Source: Nocardiopsis suaedae
GTDB taxonomy: Bacteria > Actinomycetota > Actinomycetes > Streptosporangiales > Streptosporangiaceae
DNA: 50,954 nt
Direction: 5' to 3'
NCBI RefSeq assembly: GCF_027706745.1
Contig: NZ_JAQFWP010000052.1
Location: forward strand, 1 to 50,954
In this document: in pieces, positions 17,846 through 26,741 of the stretch
Layout: each line of letters opens with the position of its first letter
Position numbering within the stretch: position 1 is the stretch's first letter
Notes under the pieces: model-generated
Told to the model about the DNA's origin: nothing
The model's database searches: none
The model's input: the letters and a program-made list of their open reading frames with translations, nothing else
Made by a program: the position numbers and the translations under genes

Positions 17846-20008
17846 ATGGTGCCCTCCGACGACCCCGCCGCCTCCACCGCCCCGGACGCCCCGCACGCCG
17901 GTCCGGGCCTGCGCGAGGCCGCCGAATCCCACCTGCGCGCCCTCGCCGGGGACCACGCCCGGCTGCGCGAGGACCAGTGGACCGCCATCGCCGCCCTGGT
18001 CGAAGGGCGCCGCCGCGCCCTGGTGGTGCAGCGCACCGGCTGGGGCAAGTCCGCGGTCTACTTCGTGGCCACCGCGCTGCGCCGCGCCCAGGGCGCCGGT
18101 CCCACCGTGATCATCTCCCCGCTGCTGGCGCTGATGCGCAACCAGATCGCCGCCGCCGAGCGGGCGGGGATCCGCGCCCGCACCGTCAACAGCTCCAACA
18201 CCGCCGAGTGGGACGAGGCCTACGCCGCCATCGAGGCCGGCGAGGTCGACGTGATCCTGGTCAGCCCCGAGCGGCTGAACAGCCCCGACTTCCGTGACCG
18301 GGCGCTGCCCCGGCTGGCCGCCGGGGCCGGGCTGGTGGTCGTCGACGAGGCGCACTGCGTCTCCGACTGGGGGCACGACTTCCGCCCCGACTACCGGCGC
18401 ATCCGCACCCTGTTGCGGGAACTGCCCGGCGGCATCCCGGTCCTGGCCACCACGGCCACCGCCAACGAGCGCGTCACCCGGGACGTGGCCGAGCAGCTCG
18501 GCGCGGGCGACGGCGAGGAGCCGCTGGTGCTGCGCGGCGCCCTCGACCGGGAGAGCCTGCGCCTGGCCGCGGTCGAGCTGCCCGACGGGGCGTCCCGGTG
18601 GAGCTGGCTGGCCCAGTACCTGCCGGAGCTGCCCGGGTCGGGCATCATCTACACGCTGACCGTCGCCGCCGCCGAGGAGACCGCCGCCTTTCTCGCCGAG
18701 AGCGGCTACGAGGTGCGCTCCTACACCGGCCGCACCGAGCCCGAGGAGCGCCGCCGCGCCGAGGAGGAGCTGCTCGGCAACAAGGTCAAGGCCCTGGTCG
18801 CCACCAGCGCGCTCGGCATGGGCTTCGACAAGCCCGACCTGGGGTTCGTGGTGCACATGGGCGCCCCGCAGTCGCCCATCTCCTACTACCAGCAGGTGGG
18901 GCGCGCCGGGCGCGGCGTGGAGTCCGCCGAGGCGATCCTGCTCCCCGGCCGGGAGGACCGGGAGATCTGGGCCTACTTCGCGGGGCTGTCCTTCCCCGCG
19001 GAGGAGACCGTGCGCCGTGCGCTGTCGGCGCTGCAGGCGGCCGGCGGGCCGGTGTCCCTGCCCCGCCTGGAGACCGAGGTGGACCTGGGCCGCTCCCGGC
19101 TGGAGCAGATGCTCAAGGTGCTCGACGTGGACGGCGCGGTGCGCAGGGTGCGCGGCGGCTGGGAGGCCACGGGGGAGCCGTGGGACTACGACGCCGAGCG
19201 CTACCGGGCGGTGGCCGCCGCCCGTGAGCGCGAACAGCAGGCCATGCTCGACTACATCGGCCACGGCGGGTGCCGGATGGAGTTCCTGCGCCGCCAGCTC
19301 GACGACCCCGGGGCGGCGCCGTGCGGGCGGTGCGACAACTGCACCGGGCGGCGCTGGTCGGCCGACGTGGACGCCGACCGCCGCCGGGAGGCCGCCGCCC
19401 ACCTGGACCGGCCGGGCGTCCCGGTGGCGCCGCGCCGCCAGTGGCCCACCGGGATGGCGGCGCTGGGCGTGCAGGCCTCCGGCAAGATCCCCGAAGGGCA
19501 GAGGGCGGCCGAAGGGCGGGCGCTGGCGCGCCTGACCGACATCGGCTGGGGGACGGCGCTGCGCCGCCTGCTCGCCGACGATGCCCCGGACGCGCCCGTG
19601 GACGAGGCGGCCTTCAAAGCCGTGGTGGACGTGCTTGCGGCCTGGCCGTGGGAGCGGCGCCCGGCCGGGGTCGCGACGATGCCCTCGCGCACCCGCCCGG
19701 CGATGATCGCCGACCTGGCGTCCCGGCTGTCCCGGGTCGGGCGGCTGGCGCCGGTGGGCACCCTGGCCTACACGGACCCGGACGGGCCGGGGACGCGGCG
19801 GCACAACAGCGCGCAGCGGCTGGCGTCGGTGTGGAAGGCCCTGGAGGTGCCGGACCCGGTGCGGGACGCGCTGGGGACTCTGGACGGGCCGGTGCTGCTG
19901 GTGGACGACTACACGGACACGGGCTGGACCTTCGCCGTGGCGGCGCGCCTGCTCAAGGACGCGGGGGCCCAAGACGTGCTCCCGCTGGCGCTGGCCTCGA
20001 CGTCCTAG
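17846..20008 (+). CDS. RecQ-family DNA helicase with C-terminal phosphoribosyltransferase-like domain
   Basis: 720 residues. SF2 helicase motifs: Walker A QRTGWGKS at 62-69, DEAH at 167-170, TTATAN (motif III) and GRAGRG (motif VI). A RecQ zinc site follows with C476, C493, C496 and C499, and a winged-helix-like region. There is no HRDC domain; instead the last 100 residues carry a PRPP-binding-type loop VLLVDDYTDTG (683-693) preceded by HNSAQRL, like ComF/PRTase proteins. It should unwind recombination or stalled-fork DNA 3' to 5'. The frame opens at 17762; ATG 17846 or the adjacent GTG 17849 is chosen because AGGAGG is at 17838-17843, with the GTG better spaced. Confidence 0.9.
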   Translation: MVPSDDPAASTAPDAPHAGPGLREAAESHLRALAGDHARLREDQWTAIAALVEGRRRALVVQRTGWGKSAVYFVATALRRAQGAGPTVIISPLLALMRNQIAAAERAGIRARTVNSSNTAEWDEAYAAIEAGEVDVILVSPERLNSPDFRDRALPRLAAGAGLVVVDEAHCVSDWGHDFRPDYRRIRTLLRELPGGIPVLATTATANERVTRDVAEQLGAGDGEEPLVLRGALDRESLRLAAVELPDGASRWSWLAQYLPELPGSGIIYTLTVAAAEETAAFLAESGYEVRSYTGRTEPEERRRAEEELLGNKVKALVATSALGMGFDKPDLGFVVHMGAPQSPISYYQQVGRAGRGVESAEAILLPGREDREIWAYFAGLSFPAEETVRRALSALQAAGGPVSLPRLETEVDLGRSRLEQMLKVLDVDGAVRRVRGGWEATGEPWDYDAERYRAVAAAREREQQAMLDYIGHGGCRMEFLRRQLDDPGAAPCGRCDNCTGRRWSADVDADRRREAAAHLDRPGVPVAPRRQWPTGMAALGVQASGKIPEGQRAAEGRALARLTDIGWGTALRRLLADDAPDAPVDEAAFKAVVDVLAAWPWERRPAGVATMPSRTRPAMIADLASRLSRVGRLAPVGTLAYTDPDGPGTRRHNSAQRLASVWKALEVPDPVRDALGTLDGPVLLVDDYTDTGWTFAVAARLLKDAGAQDVLPLALASTS

Positions 20009-20012
20009 GCGT

Positions 20013-20075
20013 CGTCGATCTCGGGGGATACGGCGTTGAAACCGCGCCGGTAGCGTCGTTCCCCCGAGATCAACG
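20013..20075. repeat. Interspersed palindromic element, variant F1, between convergent genes
   Basis: Begins CGTCGATCTCGGGGGA and ends TCCCCCGAGATCAACG: the outer 12 bp pair and the inner part only partly. It has the same GATCTCG/CGAGATC tips and length as the E-type elements but a different interior. It sits between the recQ and pfkB-type stops, 4 and 8 bp away, so it probably terminates both transcripts. Confidence 0.7.
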
Positions 20076-20083
20076 GGGATCGG

Positions 20084-20986
20084 CTATACGTCGCCGAGGT
20101 CGGGGCGGGCGCCCGGCATGTGCAGCGCGCGGGCGGCCAGGTGCTGGGCGCGGGCCAGGGCGTCCTTCGGGTGCTTGCCCGACAGCCACAGCGGCAGGAA
20201 GCCCGCCATGAACGCGTCGCCCGCGCCGATCGACCCGGGGGAGGGCTCCACCGGCTCGGCGGGGACGCGGACGGTCTCGTCACGGCCCTTGGCCGCCCAC
20301 AGCGCGCCCTCGTCGCCGAGCTTGATCACCACCGACGGGAACCACGCGGTGAGCACCTTGGCTGCGGCCTCCGGGTCGTCCCGGCCGGTCAGCACTTCGG
20401 CCTGGTCGGTATTGGCGAACAGCAGCCGCGCGCCGTTGGTCCAGTCCAGGAAGTTCTCCGCACCCGCGCGCTTGAGCGGGGCGTGCGAGCCGCCGTCGAC
20501 CGAGATCGACATCCCGGACTCGCGCGCCATGCGCAGCGCCATCCGGGCCGCCCGCCGGGAGTCCTCGTTGATCAGCGTGTACCCGGACACGTGCAGGTGC
20601 CCGTCGGGGCCGAACACGTCGCGCGGCAGGTCCTCGGGCTGCAGGCGGGCGTTGGCCCCCGGGTCGCTGAGCATCGTCCGGTCGCCGCGGTGCGTGATCA
20701 TCACGACGCAGGTGCCCGTCGCCCGCTCGGGGTCCATCACCAGGCGCGAGTCGACCCCGTAGCCCATCAGCTCCATCTCGCGGGTGCGGCCGGTGATGTC
20801 GGAGCCGCGCCGCCCCACGAACGTGGCCTCGGCGCCCTCCAGCGCCAGCCAGGCGGCGACGTTGGCGCCCGAGCCGCCGCCGTAGGTCAGGACCGAGGCG
20901 GGGGTGTCGCTGCCGCGCGCGAGCGGGTAGAACGCCCGCGCGACGGAATCGGTCATGAGGTCACCGATCACGACGACTCGTGCCAT
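20084..20986 (-). CDS. PfkB family carbohydrate/nucleoside kinase
   Basis: 300-residue ribokinase-like sugar kinase. N-terminal substrate signature GGGSGANVAAWLA and C-terminal PfkB signature 2, SIGAGDAFMAGFLP, whose Asp is the catalytic base. TGTCVVMIT and LLFANTDQAEVLTG are conserved strands. The sugar cannot be named. ATG 20986 is used; a GTG at 21001 would add five residues (VVVDA) with no better ribosome site. Convergent with recQ. Confidence 0.88.
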   Translation of the reverse strand: MARVVVIGDLMTDSVARAFYPLARGSDTPASVLTYGGGSGANVAAWLALEGAEATFVGRRGSDITGRTREMELMGYGVDSRLVMDPERATGTCVVMITHRGDRTMLSDPGANARLQPEDLPRDVFGPDGHLHVSGYTLINEDSRRAARMALRMARESGMSISVDGGSHAPLKRAGAENFLDWTNGARLLFANTDQAEVLTGRDDPEAAAKVLTAWFPSVVIKLGDEGALWAAKGRDETVRVPAEPVEPSPGSIGAGDAFMAGFLPLWLSGKHPKDALARAQHLAARALHMPGARPDLGDV

Positions 20987-21212
20987 TGCGTCCACCACCA
21001 CCTTGCGTCCCCGCCGAGCGGGGGAGAACTCCCGACCGTACGCGCCTCCCGGCCCGCCGGCGCCCCGGTCCCCCGACCCCGTGCGCGCGGGCCTGCGAGC
21101 GTATGGACAGAGACGTTAACAGGTTCTCCGGTACGGAGAGGTAACGAAGCGGCACCGCCCGGACGTCCTCCGAAAGAGGTGCGGCGTTCCCCACACCGCG
21201 GCCGATCTCCCT

Positions 21213-21218
21213 TAGGCT
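21213..21218 (+). promoter_or_regulatory. -10 hexamer of a leaderless promoter (GNAT/ligase gene)
   Basis: TAGGCT is followed by 7 nt and then GTG 21226, with no ribosome site between. The upstream region to 20987 also holds a short hairpin TCTCCG/CGGAGA at 21125-21139. Confidence 0.55.
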
Positions 21219-21225
21219 CAAATCC

Positions 21226-23943
21226 GTGCAGCCATACCCGAACCACTGGGAAGCCGACGTAGTACTCACCGACGGCGGGACGGCCCACATCCGCCCGATC
21301 ACGCCCGAGGACGGCGACCTGCTGCGCGCCTTCCACGCGCGACTGTCGCCCGAGACCATCTACTACCGCTTCTTCGCGCCCTACCCCCGCCTGTCCGACC
21401 GCGACGTCAAACGCTTCACCCACGTGGACTACGACGAGCGGGTCGGCCTGATCGCGACCATCTCCGGCGTGATGGTCGCCGTCGTGCGCTACGACAAGAT
21501 CAGCGAGGACGAGGCCGAGGTGGCCTTCCTCGTCGAGGACGCCCACCAGGGGCGCGGTCTGGCCTCCGTGCTGCTGGAGCACATCGGCGCCGCCGCCCGT
21601 GAACGCGGCGTGCGCCGCTTCATCGCCGACGTGCTGCCGGAGAACCGGCGCATGATCAACGTCTTCCGGGAGGCGGGCTACACCGCCCAGCAGACCTTCG
21701 ACGAGGGCGTCATCCGCCTCACCCTGGACCTGGAGCCCACCGACCACTCCGAAGAGGTCATGCGGGCCCGCGAGCAGCGCGCCGAGTCGCGCTCCATCGC
21801 CCGGCTGCTCTTCCCCGAGTCGGTCGCGGTCATCGGCGCCAGCCGCACCGCCCACACCGTCGGGCAGACCGCGCTGCGCAACCTCCTCGCCGGGGACTTC
21901 CAGGGGCCCGTCTACCCGGTGCACCCCGAGGCGCGGGCGGTCGCCGGGGTGCGCGCCTACCCGAGCGTGCTCGACATCCCCGACCCGGTCGACCTGGCCG
22001 TGGTGGCCGTGCGCGCCGACATGGTGGCCGACGTGGTCCGCGAGTGCGCCCGCAAGGGGGTGCACGGGCTGGTCGTGGTCACCTCCGGGTTCGGCGAGGT
22101 CGGGCCCGAGGGCAAGGCCCGCCAGGACGACCTGGTCACCACCGCGCGCGCGGAGGGCATGCGGGTGGTGGGCCCCAACGGCCTGGGGATCGCCAACACG
22201 GACCCGGCCGTGTCGCTGAACGCGACGCTGTCGCCGTACGTGCCGCCGCGGGGCCCCATCGGCTTCTTCTCCCAGTCCGGTGCGCTGGGGCGGGCCATCC
22301 TCCAGCGGGTCTCCGAGCGCGGCATCGGCCTGTCCACGTTCGTGTCGGCGGGCAACCGGGCCGACGTGTCCGGCAACGACCTGATCCAGTACTGGCAGGA
22401 GGACCCGGCGACCGAGGTCGTACTGCAGTACCTGGAGTCGCTGGGCAACCCGCGCAAGTTCACCCGGCTGGCGCGGCGGCTGGCGCAGCACAAGCCGGTG
22501 GTGGCGGTGCGCAGCGGCGGCTCCTCGGGGGTGCCCACCGGGCACGCCGCGGGGGCGCTCTCGCTGCCCGACTACGCGGTGACCTCCCTGTTCGAGCAGG
22601 CCGGGGTGGTGCGTGTGGACGACATCACCCAGATGTTCGACGTCGCCCAGCTCTTCGCCTACCAGCCGCTCCCCGCCGGGCCGCGGGTGTCCATCCTCGG
22701 CAACTCCGACTCGCTGGGGCTGCTGGTCAAGGACGCCTGCATGCGCGAGGGGCTCAAGCCGCACGACCCGGTCGACCTGGGGCCCAAGGCCACCGCCGAG
22801 GACATCGACCAGGCCCTGTCCAAAGCGCTCGCCGACGACGCGGTGCACGCGGTCATCGTCGTCTTCATCCCGGCGCTGACGCCCATCTCCGACGACGTGG
22901 CGGCGGTGATGCGCTCCAAGGCGGCCACCTCCGACAAGCCCATCCTCACCACCTACCTGGGCCACCAAGGCCTCCCCGAGGAGCTGCGGCAGGTCAACGA
23001 CAAGGGGGAGACCGCCCGCGGGTCGGTGCCCTCCTACCTCGCCCCGGAGGACGCGGTGCGCGCGCTGGCCCACGCCACCCGGTACGCGCTCTGGCGCGAG
23101 CGGGACCCAGGGCGCCACCCCGAGCTGGCCGACGTGGACGGGGCGCGCGCCCGCGCCGTCATCGACCGGGCGCTGGAGCGCGGCGGCGGCGAGGAGGCGC
23201 GGCCGGTGTGGTTCACCAGCGAGCCGGTGCACGGCGAGGAGGCGGCGGTGCCCCCGGAGACCGCCCGCGAGCTGCTGTCCTGCTACGGCATCGACGTCTG
23301 GCCGGACATGCCGGTCTTCGACGCCGACGGGGCGGTCGCGGCCGCGGAGGAGATGGGGTACCCGGTCGTGGTCAAGGCCAACGCGCCCGACCTGCGGCTG
23401 CGCGCGGGCGGCACCGGCATCCGCGCCGACCTGCGCACCGCCGACGACGTGCGGGGGGCCTTCACCGCGCTGCACGGCCGCCTCGGCGACGAGGCGATGC
23501 TGGTGGTCCAGCGGATGGTGGTGCCCGGCGTGCCCACGGTGGTCCGGGCGGGGGACAACCCCTCGTTCGGCGCGGTGGTCGGGTTCGGCCTGGCCGACGT
23601 GACCGCCGAGCTGCTGGACGACCGGGCCTTCCGCCTGGCGCCGCTGACCCACGCCGACGCCAGCGACCTGGTGCACGCGGTCCGGGCGGCCCCGCTGCTG
23701 TTCGGCCTGCCCGCGGGGGCGACGACCCTGGCCGAGCAGCCGAACGTGGAGGCGCTGGAGGAGCTGCTCGTGCGGGTGTCCCGGCTGGCGGACGCGTTCC
23801 CGGAGATCGGGCACATGGACCTGGACCCGGTGACGGTGAACGCCGAGGGGGCGCACGTCCTGGGGGCCAGGGTGTGGCTCCGCGAGGCCCCCGACATCCG
23901 CCCGGACTCGGGCCCGAGAAGGCTGCGCGGCGTGGCGTTCTAG
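21226..23943 (+). CDS. Bifunctional GNAT acetyltransferase / NDP-forming acyl-CoA ligase-like protein (Pat type)
   Basis: 905 residues. An N-terminal GNAT domain (about 15-165) shows the acetyl-CoA loop HQGRGLASVLLEH and NVFREAGY. It is followed by a CoA-binding Rossmann domain (VAVIGASRTAHTVGQ), a succinyl-CoA-ligase-like domain (FFSQSGALGRAIL; TGHAAGALS) and a C-terminal ATP-grasp region (YPVVVKANAPDL). This resembles Pat lysine acetyltransferases, which acetylate acyl-CoA synthetases, but with the GNAT at the N-terminus as in the actinobacterial form. A His in GHAAG lies where true ligases have their phospho-histidine, so ligase activity is not excluded. GTG 21226 appears leaderless. Confidence 0.92.
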   Translation: MQPYPNHWEADVVLTDGGTAHIRPITPEDGDLLRAFHARLSPETIYYRFFAPYPRLSDRDVKRFTHVDYDERVGLIATISGVMVAVVRYDKISEDEAEVAFLVEDAHQGRGLASVLLEHIGAAARERGVRRFIADVLPENRRMINVFREAGYTAQQTFDEGVIRLTLDLEPTDHSEEVMRAREQRAESRSIARLLFPESVAVIGASRTAHTVGQTALRNLLAGDFQGPVYPVHPEARAVAGVRAYPSVLDIPDPVDLAVVAVRADMVADVVRECARKGVHGLVVVTSGFGEVGPEGKARQDDLVTTARAEGMRVVGPNGLGIANTDPAVSLNATLSPYVPPRGPIGFFSQSGALGRAILQRVSERGIGLSTFVSAGNRADVSGNDLIQYWQEDPATEVVLQYLESLGNPRKFTRLARRLAQHKPVVAVRSGGSSGVPTGHAAGALSLPDYAVTSLFEQAGVVRVDDITQMFDVAQLFAYQPLPAGPRVSILGNSDSLGLLVKDACMREGLKPHDPVDLGPKATAEDIDQALSKALADDAVHAVIVVFIPALTPISDDVAAVMRSKAATSDKPILTTYLGHQGLPEELRQVNDKGETARGSVPSYLAPEDAVRALAHATRYALWRERDPGRHPELADVDGARARAVIDRALERGGGEEARPVWFTSEPVHGEEAAVPPETARELLSCYGIDVWPDMPVFDADGAVAAAEEMGYPVVVKANAPDLRLRAGGTGIRADLRTADDVRGAFTALHGRLGDEAMLVVQRMVVPGVPTVVRAGDNPSFGAVVGFGLADVTAELLDDRAFRLAPLTHADASDLVHAVRAAPLLFGLPAGATTLAEQPNVEALEELLVRVSRLADAFPEIGHMDLDPVTVNAEGAHVLGARVWLREAPDIRPDSGPRRLRGVAF

Positions 23944-23953
23944 TCCCCCTCGT

Positions 23954-24017
23954 CGATGATCTCGACAAAAGTGCTGTCGTTCCGGCGGATTTGGCAACAC
24001 TTTCGTCGAGATCAACG
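23954..24017 (+). repeat. Interspersed palindromic element, copy E2
   Basis: The arms CGATGATCTCGACAAAAGTG and CACTTTCGTCGAGATCAACG pair almost fully around a centre containing TTCCGGCGGATTTGG. It starts 10 bp after the stop of the GNAT/ligase gene and ends 28 bp from the stop of the oppositely oriented proline-rich ORF, so it sits between two 3' ends. Confidence 0.85.
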
Positions 24018-24045
24018 TCTGAACCCCTGGCCGGCCGGGGCCGCC

Positions 24046-24279
24046 TCAGGCGGGCTCGGGCTGCGGTTCGGGGTCGGGCGGAAGGGGGCCTGGGCCCGGA
24101 TCCGGTCCGGGGCCGGGCCCCGGGTCCGGGTCGGGCACCGGGGGTTCCGGCGGCACGGGGGTCGGGCCCGGCGGCGCCGGCCCCGGACCAGGCGGCGGCG
24201 GTTTCGGCAGCGGCGGGACCGTTCCGCGGGGCCTGTGCCCGCGGGGCGTCCGGAATCGGATGCGCGCTTTCGCCTTCAT
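24046..24279 (-). CDS. Small proline-rich hypothetical protein
   Basis: 77 residues: a basic N-terminus (MKAKARIRFRTPRGHRPRG) followed by a Pro/Gly/Asp/Glu-rich tail of PxP and PDPGPG repeats ending PEPQPEPA. The ATG at 24279 has a GGGGG-type ribosome site and the frame closes near palindromic element E2, as other genes here do. No family or signal peptide is recognised. Low-complexity composition in GC-rich DNA could produce this by chance, so it is a moderate call. Confidence 0.45.
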   Translation of the reverse strand: MKAKARIRFRTPRGHRPRGTVPPLPKPPPPGPGPAPPGPTPVPPEPPVPDPDPGPGPGPDPGPGPLPPDPEPQPEPA

Positions 24280-24398
24280 GCCCCCGCCCGTACCCGCCCC
24301 GCCGGGGCGTTACCCATGGGGCGCCCGCCCGCCTCCGACCCGCCGCGACCGGGCCGACCAGGGTGCGATCTGTCTGCGGGAGAGGGCAGGATGGGGGT

Positions 24399-24992
24399 AT
24401 GAGGAAAACGCGTGCCGTGTCCACCGACTGGCGCTCGGAGATCGAGCGCAGCGGGTACTACCCCGGCCTGGTGACCGACGCCGTCGCCGCCGCCCTCGGC
24501 AGTGAGGGCGCCGACGCCTTCGTCGTCCACCACGAGGCCACCTTCGATCCCGCGATGGAGATGCGGCGGCACATCACCGTCCTGCTGCTCACCGCGACGC
24601 GGCTGGTGGTCTGCCACACCGATGAGCACCCGGCGACGGAGGGCGCCGACCGGCCGCAGGCCTCCACCACCACCGACGCCATCAGGCTCGACAACATCCA
24701 GTCGGTCGCCCTGACCCGGGTGGTCGCCGACCCGGCCAACCACGTCGCCGGGACCCTGCCCGCCGAGCTGGTCCTGAACATCAGCCTGAGCGTGAACTGG
24801 GGCGCCGTCGCCCACGTCGACCTGGAGCCGGCCGCCTGCGCCGACGAGACCTGCGAGGCCGACCACGGCTACACCGGCGCCATCACCGCCGAACCCCTGA
24901 CCCTGCGGGTCAGCCAGGCCGCCGACGGGCCGGAGGCGGTCGCCACCATGCTCAACTTCGCCTCGGTGCTGGCCGAGGCCGCCTCCCGCTGA
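24399..24992 (+). CDS. DUF5998 family protein
   Basis: 197-residue soluble protein matching the actinobacterial DUF5998 group by its opening (TDWRSEIERSGYYPGLV...DAVAAAL) and the block HHEATFDPAMEMRRHITVLLLT. A C-x-x-x-x-C pair (ACADETCEADH) may bind metal. Function unknown. ATG 24399 is preceded by a G-rich run. It lies 32 bp before the phosphodiesterase gene, and the two probably form an operon. Confidence 0.8.
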   Translation: MRKTRAVSTDWRSEIERSGYYPGLVTDAVAAALGSEGADAFVVHHEATFDPAMEMRRHITVLLLTATRLVVCHTDEHPATEGADRPQASTTTDAIRLDNIQSVALTRVVADPANHVAGTLPAELVLNISLSVNWGAVAHVDLEPAACADETCEADHGYTGAITAEPLTLRVSQAADGPEAVATMLNFASVLAEAASR

Positions 24993-25024
24993 GGCGGTCC
25001 GTCACCGGAGCCTGGAGGAAGCCC

Positions 25025-26155
25025 GTGACCCCCTTCGACGTCCCCGGCTACGGAACCGCGTCCCTGGCCGACCTGGCCCCGTCCGTGCTGGCCTCGCTGG
25101 GGGTGCACGGCGAGCCCGACGTGCTCGGCCTGCCCCCGGCGCGCCGCGCCTGCGTCCTGCTGGTGGACGGCCTGGGCTGGGAGGCGCTGCTCGCCCACCG
25201 TGAGCGCGCCCCCTTCCTGGCGTCCCTGATCGGGCGGGCCGCGCCGATCACGGCGGGCTTCCCCACCACCACCGCGACCAGCCTGACGTCCTTCGGCACC
25301 GGGCTGGCGCCCGGGCACCACGGGGTCGTCGGCTACAGGGTCGCCGTGCCGGGGCAGGACACCGTCCTCAACCAGCTGCGCTGGGACGCCGACGTCGACC
25401 CGGAGTCCTGGCAGCCGCGCACCACCGTGTACCAGCGCGCCGAGCGCGCCGGGGTGGCCACCGGGTACGTCGCCGCCGGGGCCTACGAGGGCAGCGGGCT
25501 CAGCCGGGCCTCGGCCCGGGGCAGCCGCTACCTCCCGGCCAACGACATCACCGAGCTGGCCGTGCGCGCGGGGGCGGCGATGTCCACCGGGGAGCGGTCG
25601 CTGGTCTTCGTCTACCACGCCGACCTGGACGCCTACGGGCACATGTTCGGGATGGACTCCGACTACTGGCGGCTGCACCTGGGCCACGTCGACCGGCTGG
25701 CCGAGCAGGTCGCCGACGCGCTCCCGCCGGACGCCGCGCTGTACGTGACGGCGGACCACGGCATGGTCGACACCGGCCCCGGGTGCCGGGTCGACGTGGA
25801 GGCCGACCCGGACCTCGTACGCGGGGTGCGCGTCCTCGCGGGGGAGGCGCGCGTGCGGCAGGTGTACACCCGGCCGGGGGCCGCGCCGGACGTGCGGGAC
25901 GCCTGGGCGGAGCGCCTGGAGGGCCGCGCCCGGGTGATGACCCGGGAGGAGGCGGTCGAGGCGGGCCTGTTCGGCAGGGTGGACGACGGGGTGCGGGAGC
26001 GCATCGGGGACGTCCTGGCGGTCGCCACGGGGTCGTGCGCGCTGGTGGCGCCCCGGGCGGAGCCGGTCGAGAGCGCCCTGGTGGGCCAGCACGGCTCCCT
26101 GACCCCGGAGGAGCTGCGGGTGCCGCTGCTGAGGTACACCACCATCGGCGCGTGA
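25025..26155 (+). CDS. Alkaline-phosphatase-superfamily phosphodiesterase / nucleotide pyrophosphatase
   Basis: 376 residues. Metal-binding and catalytic blocks of the type I phosphodiesterase/NPP family are visible: LLVDGLGW (first Asp), FPTTTATSLTSFGTG with the threonine nucleophile, YHADLDAYGHMFG and TADHGMVDT. No signal peptide, so probably cytosolic. It would cleave phosphodiester or pyrophosphate bonds; the substrate is unknown. GTG 25025 has GGAGGAAG upstream. Confidence 0.88.
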   Translation: MTPFDVPGYGTASLADLAPSVLASLGVHGEPDVLGLPPARRACVLLVDGLGWEALLAHRERAPFLASLIGRAAPITAGFPTTTATSLTSFGTGLAPGHHGVVGYRVAVPGQDTVLNQLRWDADVDPESWQPRTTVYQRAERAGVATGYVAAGAYEGSGLSRASARGSRYLPANDITELAVRAGAAMSTGERSLVFVYHADLDAYGHMFGMDSDYWRLHLGHVDRLAEQVADALPPDAALYVTADHGMVDTGPGCRVDVEADPDLVRGVRVLAGEARVRQVYTRPGAAPDVRDAWAERLEGRARVMTREEAVEAGLFGRVDDGVRERIGDVLAVATGSCALVAPRAEPVESALVGQHGSLTPEELRVPLLRYTTIGA

Positions 26156-26219
26156 GCCGCCGGGCCGCGGCCCTCCACACGGGCGGCGGCCGAGGGTGGT
26201 GGCCGGGCGGCGGGTGGGC

Positions 26220-26225
26220 TAGATT
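26220..26225 (+). promoter_or_regulatory. -10 hexamer of a leaderless promoter (peroxiredoxin operon)
   Basis: TAGATT is followed by exactly 7 nt and then GTG 26233. No ribosome-binding site intervenes. Confidence 0.55.
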
Positions 26226-26232
26226 GCGGCCC

Positions 26233-26721
26233 GTGGTTGATATCGGCGACACCGCGCCCGGGTTCTCCCTCCCCGACCAGGACGGGCGCGTGCGTGACCT
26301 GGACGGGCTGCTCGCACACGGCCCACTCGCGCTGTTCTTCTACCCCGCGGCGATGACCCCCGGGTGCACGGCGGAGAGCTGCCGCTTCCGCGACCTGTCG
26401 GAGGAGTTCGCCCGGATCGGCGCGGGGTGCGCGGGGATCAGCGCGGACGCCGTCGAACGCCAGAGCGCCTTCGCGGGGATGCACGGGTTCGGCTTCCCCC
26501 TCCTGTCCGACACCGACGGGACGGCGGCCCGCGCCTACGGCGTCCGCCGCGCCGCCCCCGGGTTGTCGGCGCTGGCGCCCACCCGCCGGTGCACCTTCGT
26601 CATCGGAACCGACCGGCGGGTCCTGCACGTCGTCAGGAGCGAGATCCGGATGAACGCCCACGCCGACGGGGCGCTGGCCGCGCTGCGCGAGGCGGGCGGC
26701 GCCGGGGCCGCGGGCGGATGA
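26233..26721 (+). CDS. Peroxiredoxin, PrxQ/BCP type
   Basis: 162 residues, thioredoxin fold. The peroxidatic cysteine is C45 (MTPGCTAESC) and the resolving cysteine is C50, the five-residue spacing of atypical 2-Cys PrxQ enzymes, which reduce H2O2 and organic peroxides using thioredoxin. GTG 26233 is chosen because a -10 hexamer lies 7 nt upstream; the frame extends further upstream only into the preceding gene's antisense or out-of-frame DNA. Its stop overlaps an ATG of the next gene's frame. Confidence 0.9.
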   Translation: MVDIGDTAPGFSLPDQDGRVRDLDGLLAHGPLALFFYPAAMTPGCTAESCRFRDLSEEFARIGAGCAGISADAVERQSAFAGMHGFGFPLLSDTDGTAARAYGVRRAAPGLSALAPTRRCTFVIGTDRRVLHVVRSEIRMNAHADGALAALREAGGAGAAGG

Positions 26722-26741
26722 CCGCAACGGAAGGAGACCCG

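Noticed and set aside
20968-24015. 1015-codon frame opposite the GNAT/ligase gene
   Set aside because: Begins inside palindrome E2 and reads antisense to a complete conserved enzyme; no domains are visible.
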